A stretch of DNA of 64,000 nucleotides from Rhypophila decipiens (taxonomy: Eukaryota > Ascomycota > Sordariomycetes > Sordariales > Naviculisporaceae), in the NCBI GenBank assembly GCA_033297075.1, contig MU858100.1, forward strand, positions 124,001-188,000, given 5' to 3'. This document shows, one piece after another, positions 37,033 to 47,294 of the stretch. How positions within the stretch are numbered: position 1 is the stretch's first letter; each line of letters starts with the position of its first letter. The notes beneath the pieces were generated by a model. It worked only from the letters and a program-made list of their open reading frames with translations, did no database searches and was not told where the DNA came from. Made by a program: the position numbers and the translations under genes.

Positions 37033-39644
37033 GACAGATAGTTTCGCGTGGGTCTACCACGCAAGGACAGCTACGTGCTGAAGGTGAAAATATCGGGATT
37101 CGTCGCGAGGTGCCGCTGCCGGTTCGGCATCGAGAGGTTGGTTGCGGCGAAGGAGCGACGGGGGACAGGACAATCAGTGCTGAGGATTCATCGTCGATGG
37201 TCAAGCGGTATCACCGAACACGTTCGCGTTATATGATCTCTACTTTGACTATACGTATCTCGAATTAATTCGACGCTCGCGGGAGGTGTTAAAACGTGGC
37301 GGTATTAGATGTCTGTCGGAGTGGTGGTTCCGTTGTAGGTTGGTGTGAATGGTTAAGTTTAGAACATTGCCGAGGAGTGTCGAATTGATGGGACGAGCAG
37401 GTACCGATATTCCTCAGTAAGTGCGGAGTGGATGCACTTGGGAAGTTGGGGGTGGAGGGTATCCGTAGAGCAGACCGTTGTTGTAGGTGTGGATGCCTAA
37501 TAGGTGTGTCGAAGAGAAGGGTCGTCGATGTACTGAGTACACTTGGAGACCTTTCCCCTGCAACCGAGTTACGATAATTAGCAAAAATGCAAAGAATTTT
37601 TTCGCTGCTCTGTGTGGATCGAAAGGTGACGTTGGCGATGACAATTCCATCCAGATGAAAATGAAAAGGCGGGACGAGACAGTCCTGGGGGAACAGTGTG
37701 GCTGGAAAAGACCCAGGCCCGGGCGACCAGCGAAGAGACCTGGTGGATGATGCCCGCTTGGCTGCCCCAACAGGGCTAGGTGCCGCCCAGAGATCAGTGG
37801 GAACCACAAGCCTACAGGGTTACGCTAGTCAGTCCAAGACTCACCCAAGACACCCGAACGCACGTACCACCCTAGCTCTTGCACTGGCTGGGTCTTCTTT
37901 CTCCCCATAAAAGTCGACCCACCTCCCCGTATTCTGCAGTTGCACAGACGGTCTCTCAGCACAGGCGGTCAATTCTTTGCAGGACGAACACGAAAAACTA
38001 TGAGTCGAACCACACGCTAGAAGGCGGTATGGGAAAATATATTTCGATAGTCTGTGGTATGGACCTTTTCGATATTGCTAGTACGGATCCGAAGACGAAC
38101 CCCTCATCTCTGAGATCGTGCATCCGTAAATTACAGCAATTCCCCTCTCAGATTCAAGGTCCACATTTGGGATCACAGGAGTGGAACGAACTGCTGGAGA
38201 TCTTCTTGGTGATAACGGTGCTGCCAAAGCAACCAGGACCCCTTTAAACGTCGGCTCCAGAGAGCGGTGGATATTTTTCATTTCATGTCAGGGCAACGGG
38301 TGTGAAAAATCCACCCCGTCAAAAAGGGTTGACCCTCTTTCAACAGAATGTGCGAATTGCACAGATACGAACTCGAATACCGGCAATCAGGAACCCAAAT
38401 CTCGATGTACGGGTGTCGGTTGTACATCCGTACAGCCAGCCTAGTCTTGTTTGAATAGTGTCGCGTGGATGACACGAAGATTCGCGTCCTTCCCTTTTCC
38501 CCGCCTTTTCAAAATCTGAGACGCGTCAATTCCCTGGGGCTGGTCAGTCAAGGTCTTACCCATAACCTCCAATTCAAAGGGTTTGGTTTCAGACTTCCAG
38601 TTAATAATCACAAGGACACCATGTGATATCATTTTGACCCTTTTGATCTCTCTACTTGTGATGTTCTTGTGAAGTTGGTACTGTACGGATACGGGAGTAG
38701 ATATCGAGATTGATCGATCGAGCTGAGAATCAAGGAAGGCACGGATTCTGGGTCTTACTTGCACTTCTGAGCACGCGACCTCTCACAGAGTCACCGCATA
38801 CAATTGGAGGCAGTCGCAGCCCATCGTACTGTCCTCAGTGAAAGGAGAACCCAAAATACAGTAGCTGCCTAAACTCTCTCACCGGGGCAAAAATTAAATT
38901 GAAAAAGAGCCTGCAATTGCGCTATAATCACATTAAAAAGGAAGAAAACTGCACTCGCCCTCTTTCCTTTCACGGCAACCCTCCTCCGCCCTCCGCTCAA
39001 GGACACCTCGAATACTCGAATATCAATTCTTTAAAGTCGAGTTGCCTCAACAAACCAGTTGGGGAAAGAATCTCGGAACATCACCAAAATAGACAGCAGC
39101 CGTATATTGTGTTCTACCAACCACAGGTTTCTTGGAAGTTCACATTCCTTGTGTCCCGCGGCCCACCTGTTCACTTCTTCTTTTCCCCACAAAACGGCGG
39201 ACGGCATTGATCAAGAGGAACCGGGCCGCCTTGTTGGTCGAGGGGACCACGCTTTTTTATTTTATTTTGTTTCGTTTCAATTCCTCCAAGCCGTTGAATC
39301 TCGCGTCAGCCTTATTGCGAGGTAGGGATGACCTAGGCACGGCCAGATGATATCAGCCACACAAACCGAACTGCACGAACAACCACACCTCTCAGTAGCC
39401 AGCTTCATTTCATTACGCAACACACGGAGGATATACCAAAACTTGGACTATTACTTCCCGAGGGCACAAGGCTTTCCTCGACCCTCCTTCAAATTTCAAG
39501 GTTCGTTTCATCTTGTGGCGAGGTGCCAAGATTACGGGGACACAGGAATTAATCAAGGGAAAAAGACATCATCAGTCCGGGCACCATACCCGTCCGTTCC
39601 TGAATATTCTACGCATTCAAGACGAATCATCAGATTTAGTGACT
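37033..39644. other. divergent region between byr4 and the XRCC4-like gene
   Basis: About 2.6 kb with no supported gene. A minus-strand frame at 38441-38764 has protein-like composition but no ATG at its start, and I do not call it. Confidence 0.45.
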
Positions 39645-41183
39645 ATGGGAGGATCTCCTCAGATATTTCGGATCGCCCGTACAGATGACGGGAAGGGATC
39701 GTACGGGTACATCTTGGGCCAGGTTACGGCTACTGGGGGAGGATCGAAGCGGTTGAGTGTCAAATTGCTCGCCTCTGAAGGTGATGCGGCATACTTTGTG
39801 AAGCGTGAGTTGATCTCTCTGTGTCTCCCTCGCCGCCACTACGTGCACAATATCATTGGGATAGTCACCACTCCCCGTCAACAACGGCAATCCCTCTTCG
39901 AAGCCGCGCCCTCGTGACGACATCTCTGCTGCCACCCCACCTCTTTTCCACCCTATAACGTGGAAGTGATGATTTGCATATTCCTTTCACGACCCGCCAC
40001 GGATGACCGTAAAATAATTATATATCCGGAACAAGGTTAATTATAAGAGATGCTAATATTATCTGTCCCACTAGTCAAACATGATCGTATCAGCGATCTC
40101 AGAGTGAGCAATAGTCCATGCTCGCCGGATGAGTGGGAGAAGATCCTGAAGGCAATATTGCTCAATGAGGACCCCGTGGAGGATGATATTGAGGCTGGGG
40201 CAGAAGTCGAAAGCGGCAAGACTATCACAATTACGATCAGGAGACAAGTTCAAGGGATCAGCGTGAGTTCTCAATAGCATCCAACCAAACCCTCTCTTTC
40301 GAGTTTTGCCCCAAGGAGGCCTTGTTCTTGATGACGTTACCGACTACTGACAAACCTGTAGCAACGGCTTGGAAGTATTGCTCTAAAGTTTACGGAGGCT
40401 GAAGTTGACATTTTCGACTGGTGCGGGACCGCCCTCCAGGAGCGTACAAAGCTCAAAGAGGACCTGGCATCCCAGGCAGCCAAAACCGCAGATCTAGAAT
40501 CCCGCGTCACTGATCTGAAGAGTCAGCTAGATGAGCTCATCCAGGCCAAAAAGGACGGGGAAAAGGAGATACTCGAAAAGATGTGCCGGTTGTTGAACGA
40601 AAAGAAGGTCAAGATCCGCCAGCAGCAGCGGCTTCTGAATAGCGCCAAGATTGATGCCGACACCAAGATGGAGGAGGACGATGACGAAGAGGAAGAAGAA
40701 GCAGTCCGCCGTCATGTCCCTTTGCCGTCTAGGCCTGGCAAGCGCAAAAGCCGCCGGGACAAGAGGGCCGGGAACGACGATGATGAATCTTCTGATGATG
40801 GGTTCGAGAAGATGGATGTGGATGACGAGCCCCAGGCCTCCTCCGCCTCTGGCAAGGGCGCTGCTGCAGGTGGGAATGAATCGGCGGATGAACGCGCCAC
40901 ACCGGAAGTGAACGATGAAGACGACGAGGATGTTACGGGAAGCGAACCCGAGGGCACTGATGATGATGATGATGATGATGAGCCGCCTATTCCTCCTCCT
41001 AAGCGCGAGGTGAGGAAGAAAACATCCGCCGTTGCTGCCCACAAAAGAAAGGGGAAAGCAAAGGCTTCCGATAGTGTAGCCATGCACACGCGGCGGCGTG
41101 ACGCTTCAACTCCACCGGCGAGCTCTGTCCCTGTTGCCACCCCGGCTGATGACGACGAAACTGAGTCTGACGATGAGTTGTGA
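39645..41183 (+). CDS. XRCC4/Lif1-like non-homologous end-joining factor
   Basis: Exons 39645-39804, 40075-40262 and 40362-41183 encode 389 aa. The first about 125 residues fit the XRCC4 head: beta strands with 'GYILGQVTA', 'DEWEKILKAILL', and 'RLGSIALKF', which aligns with RLGSFNLEK of animal XRCC4. A long heptad coiled coil follows (LKEDLASQAAKTADLESRV). It contains 'LLNEKKVKIRQQQRLLNSA', matching the XRCC4 stalk segment that binds DNA ligase IV (LNEKKTKIR in vertebrates). The tail is acidic and basic with an Asp run and probable NLS (KRKSRRDKR). The family role is to dimerise and stabilise ligase IV at double-strand breaks. Confidence 0.82.
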
Positions 41184-41573
41184 ACGGACGCTAGTCACGA
41201 TGTCGAGGCCTCTTTGACGATATAGTTGAGTCACCTGTTTTTGAATGTACAATAAAGTGTCAACGTCTATAACCTCGACATAGTTTGTTTGGCCTGAAGT
41301 TTAGGTATTATAGTCACAAAATAGAATCACGAGATGAGTACATCATTGTTCGTATCGTGACTCCTCCTTCGTTTAGGGTCAACCGACCATCATCAGACTC
41401 AATTAACAGCTTGACTTCAGTTAGTACCATAGTCTAAGATACTCGAAGCTTGCGAAACGTTCACAGATGGGCTTATTAAAGATCAAGTTGAGAAAATAGA
41501 TGAAGATGAAGGAGGAAAAAAGTTATTTGAACTAAAAAGCATAAAGCTCAGGGCACCCGTAGGGACCCTGCCG

Positions 41574-41593
41574 AAAAGCCTCTTGCGGCTTTT
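41574..41593. terminator. perfect inverted repeat with T-run
   Basis: Stem AAAAGCC / GGCTTTT (7 bp) with a 6-nt loop, ending in TTTT on either strand. It lies just past the 3' end of the tRNA-like element on the minus strand and may stop transcription from it. Function is a guess. Confidence 0.35.
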
Positions 41594-41604
41594 ACGAGAA
41601 ATGG

Positions 41605-41739
41605 GGGGGATCGGGATGGGTTCGAACCCATGTGCTCTCGAGAGCTCGGTCGGTCGGGGGGCGGTCGGGGGGCGGTCGGGGGGCGGTCGGGAGGGAGGGG
41701 AACTTATGGGCAGTCACTTAACCACTCGGCCACCGGGCC
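41605..41739 (-). pseudogene. tRNA-like relic with A-box and B-box
   Basis: On the minus strand a perfect A-box (TGGCCGAGTGG, 41732-41722) and a perfect B-box (GGTTCGAACCC, 41628-41618) are present, as in Ser/Leu-type tRNA genes. The T-arm lacks one loop base, the D-stem and the acceptor stem do not pair, and the space between the boxes is filled by a G/C-rich repeat. It is best read as a decayed tRNA gene or tRNA-derived element that may still attract TFIIIC. Confidence 0.5.
41647..41692 (+). repeat. 11-nt G-rich tandem repeat
   Basis: About four copies of CGGTCGGGGGG lie inside the tRNA-like element. Several runs of six G on the plus strand make a G-quadruplex possible. Confidence 0.85.
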
Positions 41740-42009
41740 AACTGGTCATCTTGTCCTGTCCACCTCCCTGTTATACGTTATGGTCGTTAGAGGGGTATAT
41801 AAGGCTATGGCCATGGGGTTCAATGCCGTGGGAAGATGTCTTGATTCTGGGAATATACATTACTGGCTGGCTGCTATGCTCTGCTCTGCTCGGTAGGCAA
41901 ATCGTCATCATTCTTTTCTACCGGAGGCTGCGATTTTTTCAAGAAGAAATAATGTCCTATAACAACAAACCACAAAAACACTACCGGCGTAATGCGAAGA
42001 ATTGACAGC

Positions 42010-42992
42010 TCAACGCCAATCATCACTCCCAAGCTTGGCATTCCAATATCCCCGATAATTCTTCTTCCTCCCCTCCTCACTGATCCTCTTGGTCTCCTCA
42101 TCCGTCAGCTTGAACGAAAACACGCGCTTCAGCCAGCCTTCCAGTCGTTCCTGGCTGGAACTCGTCGTCACGGCCACAATGCCCTGATCGAGACACCAGC
42201 GGAGGGCAATCTCGCCCTCGCCAACCTGATACTTGCTTGCCAGCTCTTCGTACACGGGATCGACAGGTCCCCCGCGAGCCTTGGTGACTACCGTTAGTGG
42301 AGAATACGCCTCTACCACAATGCCATGTTTCTTGTGGTACTCGAGAAGATCCCCCGCCTCGGGGGTGATATGCTGCAGGTAGGGGTGATATTCGATCTGG
42401 TTGATAGAGGGCCTGTACTTCAGGTCGGGGTTGTTCTCGATGATGGCTTCCAGATGTTCTTGCAGGAAATTAGACACGCCGATGGATTTGGCACGGCCCG
42501 AGTCCTTGATGGCTTCCATTTCGGACCATTTCTTGCGGAGCACTTCGGGAGAGGCATCGGCGAAGAAGGGAGAGTGGATTAGATAGAGGTCTACGTAGTC
42601 TAGGTTGAGTTTCTGGAGGGAACGGGAGAAGGCCTGCTCGATGGTCTCGCCTTGTCGGCAGGAGGTCTTGGTTGTTACGAAGAGGGACGAGCGGGGGAGG
42701 TTGGACTGTTGAATTGCTGCCCCTAGCTCGGATTCGTTCCCGTAGGCTTCGGCTCCGTCTAGATGGTGATATCCTACGCCGAGGGCTGTGAGGGTCGCCG
42801 AGACAATTTGTTCGTCGAAAGGAGGTGAGTTTTTGCGCTTGAAGTTGGCTGTGCCTAGACCGTAGCCGAGCTAGTTTGGGGTGACGAGTTAGCATTGTTG
42901 GCTGAGAATGAAGAGTGAGTGAACAAGATAAGACTTACGCTGGGAATCTCATTTCCATCATTGAGCTTGAACTTAGGGATAGAGGAAGACAT
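42010..42992 (-). CDS. aldo-keto reductase
   Basis: Exon 1 is 42992-42939 and exon 2 is 42870-42010, phase 0, 304 aa. The AKR tetrad is present: Asp in 'HHLDGAEAY', Tyr in 'AYGNE', Lys in 'VTTKTS' and His in 'YLIHSPF'. 'IGVSNF' and 'NQIEYHPYLQ' are standard (beta/alpha)8-barrel segments, and the C-terminus has 'VTTSSSQERL' for the NADPH site. It is a cytosolic NAD(P)H-dependent carbonyl reductase; the physiological substrate cannot be told from sequence. The ATG is fixed by the short first exon with 'KFKLNDGNEIP', the usual AKR start. Confidence 0.93.
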
Positions 42993-44056
42993 CTTGTACA
43001 GAGTAAGAATCACACAACTTCACGAGGTACTGAAGGTTGGCCAATGAAGGATGAGAATGGGGTGTAGTGCTGGAAGACGATAGCAAAGGTTGATTGAGGA
43101 GATGCTGGTGTATGAACTAAACCTCTAGGCGTCACACATGAGGGTATTATATCTTGAAAGCACGAGAACTGACAAATCAAGGTGGCCTGGGGTACTGTCT
43201 GGGAAGGAGTCTAGTTCTAGGACCAGTCTGGTTTGGGTAACCGGCACCGGGAACGGGAGCTCCAGATCGCGAAGAACTCCACCCGGGGCACGCAATCGGG
43301 CACACCCTCTGTGTCAAATGCTTGGAGAGAAACGGTAGACCAAGCCGAATCGCCCCCGGAGGTCACTTATTATTGATCCATATCTCAACAACGCCTATAT
43401 ATCCTTTCGAGTGTCAAGCAACTTCCTTCACACAAGTCCTTGAACTCGGGGAAAGCCCCACAGGGCCGGAGTGCGGGGCATCATTCACAACGGCTATGAC
43501 GCCATACCCGTGAGTAGGTACTGATATACCTATCATGTGCGCTATTGAGTAGAAAGGTTCCTGCTGTCAATTCTTTGAGCTTGGGGACATACGTTATCAG
43601 GACTGTTTTATACTCGGCTCGGCGATATGGCCCTCTCTGCTTAGGCCGAGCTATAACAGGATTTAAAGTATTTTATTCCCCTGCAAGTGATGTACATTTC
43701 CCGAATCCCGCAGCTCGGCTCCTTGAAATGGCCGCCAAGCCGTTGACATCCGCACCGTTCAAACTGCTCCGAACATCAACCCCCTCTGCCGTGTCTCCCC
43801 GTAATTGCCGTCATCGACTTTCGCCCCGCCATTATCGCCACCCCTTCCGACTGAACAGAAGGATCTGGATGTTGATGCGTCATCCATTGTTACATGCTTA
43901 CTGCTCATAAACTTCAAGACACCATCACGTTTTGATAGTTTTTCTTTGACAACTGAGGCATAAATCTTTCCTAGCCAGTCTTTCACGCTCACGTAGAGTA
44001 TAAAGCTGCTTGGTATTAGCCAGAGTGGTTTTCAGAATTCATCAAGCCTATCACCA
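42993..44056. other. divergent promoter region, no gene seen
   Basis: It lies between the minus-strand reductase and plus-strand SelO. Open frames are short and not domain-like. Confidence 0.5.
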
Positions 44057-46132
44057 ATGCGCTTTCGGACTCTCGCCGCATCGCGTTGTTTAGCCGTTGC
44101 TCAGCATTTTCGCAACTTTCAAACTCAACCATTTCAGGCTTGTTATTCATATTCAGCCATGACGGCCTCATCTGCCAATAACTCATCATCACAGCCTCAA
44201 GGCACCACACTCGCCGACCTGCCAAAGTCATGGCATCTCACCTCATCACTGCCCCATGACCCCCAATATCCCACGCCGGCCGACAGCCACAAAACTCCGC
44301 GAGATGAGATTGGGCCACGCCAGGTCCGGGGTGCCATATTCACTTGGGTCCGGCCAGAACTTCAGAAAGACCCCGAGCTATTGGCAGTCTCACCTGCTGC
44401 CATGCGCGATATCGGTCTCTCTATGTCTGAAGCCGAAACAGAAGAGTTCAGAGAGACCGTCGTGGGCAATAAGCTCTGGGGGTGGGACTCTGGAAATCTT
44501 ACGGGGCCGGGCTACCCTTGGGCACAATGCTATGGTGGCTTCCAGTTTGGTGACTGGGCCGGACAGCTGGGTGATGGCCGCGCCATCAGCCTCTTTGAGT
44601 CGACAAACCCTCAAACGGGTGTTCGGTATGAGATTCAGCTTAAAGGTGCCGGCATGACACCCTACAGCCGATTTGCAGACGGCAAGGCTGTGCTCAGGAG
44701 CAGCATCCGCGAGTTCATCGTCAGCGAGGCCCTCAATGCCCTTGGGATTCCTTCAACTCGGGCATTGGCCCTCAGCCTTCTCCCCCACAGCCGAGTGAGA
44801 CGCGAGACGATAGAGCCGGGTGCCATCGTGGTCCGCTTTGCACAGAGCTGGATCCGTCTGGGCAACTTTGACATCCTTCGAGCCCGCGGCGACAGAGCAC
44901 TCACGAGGAAATTGGCTAGCTACGTCGCTGAGGATGTATATGGAGGCTGGGACAAACTCCCGGCGCGACTAGACAACCCCGAAACGCCAGCCGAGACACC
45001 CGAAGTAAAACGAGGCGTTCCAAAAGACGAGATCCAAGGGCCCCCAGAGAGTGAAGAAAACCGTTTCACACGACTCTACCGAGAAATCGTTCGGCGCAAC
45101 GCCCTGACAGTTGCTAAATGGCAAGCCTATGGCTTTATGAACGGTGTACTCAACACCGACAACACCTCAATCCTTGGCCTCTCCATCGACTTTGGCCCCT
45201 TCGCCTTCATGGACAACTTCGACCCGCAGTATACGCCCAACCACGACGACCACTTGCTCCGCTACTCATATCGCAACCAGCCCACAATCATCTGGTGGAA
45301 TCTCGTCCGACTAGGTGAAGCCCTAGGCGAGCTCCTTGGTGCAGGGAGCACAGTCGACGACCCATCCTTCATAGAAAACGGCCTCAAAGACGAAAAGGCC
45401 GCAGAACCCATCATCGCCCGCGCCGAGAAAATCATCACCCAAATCGGCGAGGAGTACAAGTCCGTCTTTCTAGCCGAGTACAAACGTCTCGTCGGCGCCC
45501 GACTAGGTCTCCTCACCCACAAGGAATCCGACTTTGACCAGCTCTTCAGCAACCTTTTCGACATCATGTCGGACCTCTCCCTTGACTTCAACCACTTCTT
45601 CCGCCGCCTCAGTGATATACCGATCGACTCCATCGACACCGAAGAGTCAAGAATCTATCATGCCAAAGTGTTCTTCCCCAAAGACTACGCCAGCACCACC
45701 CTCGCAACAGTCTCCCAGTCCGACGGCCAAAAGAAGATTGCAGAGTGGCTAGCAGCCTGGAGAACGCGAATCATCCAAGACTGGGGCAGTATCGAAGACT
45801 GGGGCTATTCCTCCCCAGATGCCCATTCCGAGTCGGAAAATGGCAGCAGCCCGGTTTCTCCCCAGCGCGACCAAGAACGCATAAAATACATGAAATCCGT
45901 CAACCCGAACTTCGTCCCCCGGGGCTGGATCCTCGACGAGATCATCAAGCGGGTCGAAAAGGGCGGTGAACGAGACGTCCTCAAGCGGGTCATGCACATG
46001 GCTCTGAATCCCTTCCAAGACACGTGGACTGGCGATGGCTCGGGCTATCAAGGTGACGCGGAAGAGGAGAGCCGGTGGGTGGGTGATGTGCCCACCATGG
46101 GAAGAGGCATGCAGTGCAGCTGTAGCTCCTAA
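44057..46132 (+). CDS. selO: SelO-type pseudokinase, protein AMPylase
   Basis: Single exon, 691 aa. The basic N-terminus (RFRTLAASRCLAVAQHFRNF) is a likely mitochondrial presequence, and a second Met at residue 35 could give a shorter form. SelO/YdiU hallmarks are 'GGFQFGDWAGQLGDGRA', 'YEIQLKGAGMTPYSR', 'LRSSIREFIVSEALN' and 'NTDNTSILGLSIDFGPFAF' (the metal-binding DFG-like segment). SelO family members transfer AMP to Ser/Thr/Tyr of target proteins using ATP in flipped orientation, and in mitochondria act in redox homeostasis. The protein ends 'CSCSS': a Cys sits where the vertebrate protein has selenocysteine, three residues from the end. Confidence 0.93.
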   Translation: MRFRTLAASRCLAVAQHFRNFQTQPFQACYSYSAMTASSANNSSSQPQGTTLADLPKSWHLTSSLPHDPQYPTPADSHKTPRDEIGPRQVRGAIFTWVRPELQKDPELLAVSPAAMRDIGLSMSEAETEEFRETVVGNKLWGWDSGNLTGPGYPWAQCYGGFQFGDWAGQLGDGRAISLFESTNPQTGVRYEIQLKGAGMTPYSRFADGKAVLRSSIREFIVSEALNALGIPSTRALALSLLPHSRVRRETIEPGAIVVRFAQSWIRLGNFDILRARGDRALTRKLASYVAEDVYGGWDKLPARLDNPETPAETPEVKRGVPKDEIQGPPESEENRFTRLYREIVRRNALTVAKWQAYGFMNGVLNTDNTSILGLSIDFGPFAFMDNFDPQYTPNHDDHLLRYSYRNQPTIIWWNLVRLGEALGELLGAGSTVDDPSFIENGLKDEKAAEPIIARAEKIITQIGEEYKSVFLAEYKRLVGARLGLLTHKESDFDQLFSNLFDIMSDLSLDFNHFFRRLSDIPIDSIDTEESRIYHAKVFFPKDYASTTLATVSQSDGQKKIAEWLAAWRTRIIQDWGSIEDWGYSSPDAHSESENGSSPVSPQRDQERIKYMKSVNPNFVPRGWILDEIIKRVEKGGERDVLKRVMHMALNPFQDTWTGDGSGYQGDAEEESRWVGDVPTMGRGMQCSCSS

Positions 46133-47294
46133 GCTTATTTCAATGGAGAGGCCGGTGATGGAGTCAAGGAGAAGGTCTTCTCGCGATCAGAATGGGATTT
46201 GTAATTGTCTTTGAAGCCCGGCGTGTATGATTTCTACCTAGAGTCTCCGTAGTGCTTTTCTCAGTATATGTAGGCACCTAGTATTCAGGCACCACTACTC
46301 TCATATTCAGGCACCACTACTCTCATATACAGGCGCCAGTCCAATTTCAATTTCTCAAAGCATTTATTCCAGACAGTCAAGGCATTTATTCTAGCCTGTT
46401 AAGGCCTATAATATTTCTCGTGGAGCATGAATCCCTGAGTATGCCTTTATACTCAATCTGCCTTGTTCTCGCCCTTTCCAATGACAAGTCCATCACCATT
46501 CAAGAAATGAGCATGACCGGCACCTATGTTTAATTCCATACTAGCACGAATGATTTTCCACTGTCACGGCGTCAAAACCGAAAGGCTGATAACAGACACT
46601 CAATGATAAGAAAAGAACCAACTACTATAAGCGAGTGACTATGGACATGTAAGTATCCTCTGGTACATGCTCAAAGGCCGGGTAATCCATTCTGGGCCAT
46701 GCATTTTTATTACTCGTCGTCTGCCCCTCTCATTTTTGTACCAATTGTAACACACACAAGTCATTCTCATTCACCATTTTCTCTCCTCCTTTGCACACGC
46801 CTAAGTCTCTCTTGTTACCCTCCTCTTGCAAAACAGCTTCCGCCAAAATCCAGTGCTCACATGATATACTAAGGGAGAAACGACTGCGATGGACGTGGCG
46901 CACTTGGAGAGGACGGTTTTGCCGCTGCCCCCAGTAGATCAGGAGAGGACAGATTCAACCTTCCTCCATAATCAGGATGCAGAACCACGGTTGCTGGATA
47001 TAGGAAAAGCCGTACGTAACCATAAAGTGTCCAAAGCGCTGAAACGGGCAGTAGCCTTCCAAGCGTAGGATGTCGCGTGATTGTAAAAGCTATCTGTTGT
47101 CGAAGATGTTGGTAAAACCGAGCCTCATATGGTCTAGTTTCAACTGTAGAGAAACGAGGGTGAAAATTCAGTGCGGGTAAGTAAAATTGTACACGTCGAC
47201 GCTCTCAATGCGAGCCAGACATCGATATCTCTCCATCAAAGACAACTAGAGGACAAATCTCTACTCGTCTCGATTTATTCGACATCATCCTTCT
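46133..47294. other. intergenic with repeat locus 3
   Basis: It lies between the convergent SelO and Pumilio genes. It holds the inverted 22-nt repeat family copy. No supported gene. Confidence 0.5.
46270..46410 (-). repeat. 22-nt repeat family, locus 3 (inverted)
   Basis: Two tandem copies of a 24-nt unit containing CACCACTACTCTCATAT are followed by GCATTTATTCCAGACAGTCA and GGCATTTATTCTAGCC, the reverse complement of the 16.8 kb unit. The CTCTCATATACAGGC leader also occurs at locus 1, so the two parts move or are kept together. Confidence 0.7.

Larger units (their letters stand above)
41184..42009. other. intergenic with tRNA-like relic and G-rich repeat
   Basis: It contains an XRCC4-gene 3' flank, a perfect hairpin at 41574-41593, and the tRNA-like element with an 11-nt repeat described separately. 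No protein gene. Confidence 0.55.

Noticed and set aside
38441..38764. Minus-strand frame of 107 codons with protein-like composition
   Set aside because: It begins at GTG, not ATG; no upstream exon with good splice sites was found and no family is recognised. It could be a chance frame or gene fragment.
41605..41739. Functional Ser/Leu tRNA gene
   Set aside because: Acceptor and D stems do not pair and the T loop lacks a base, although both promoter boxes are perfect.
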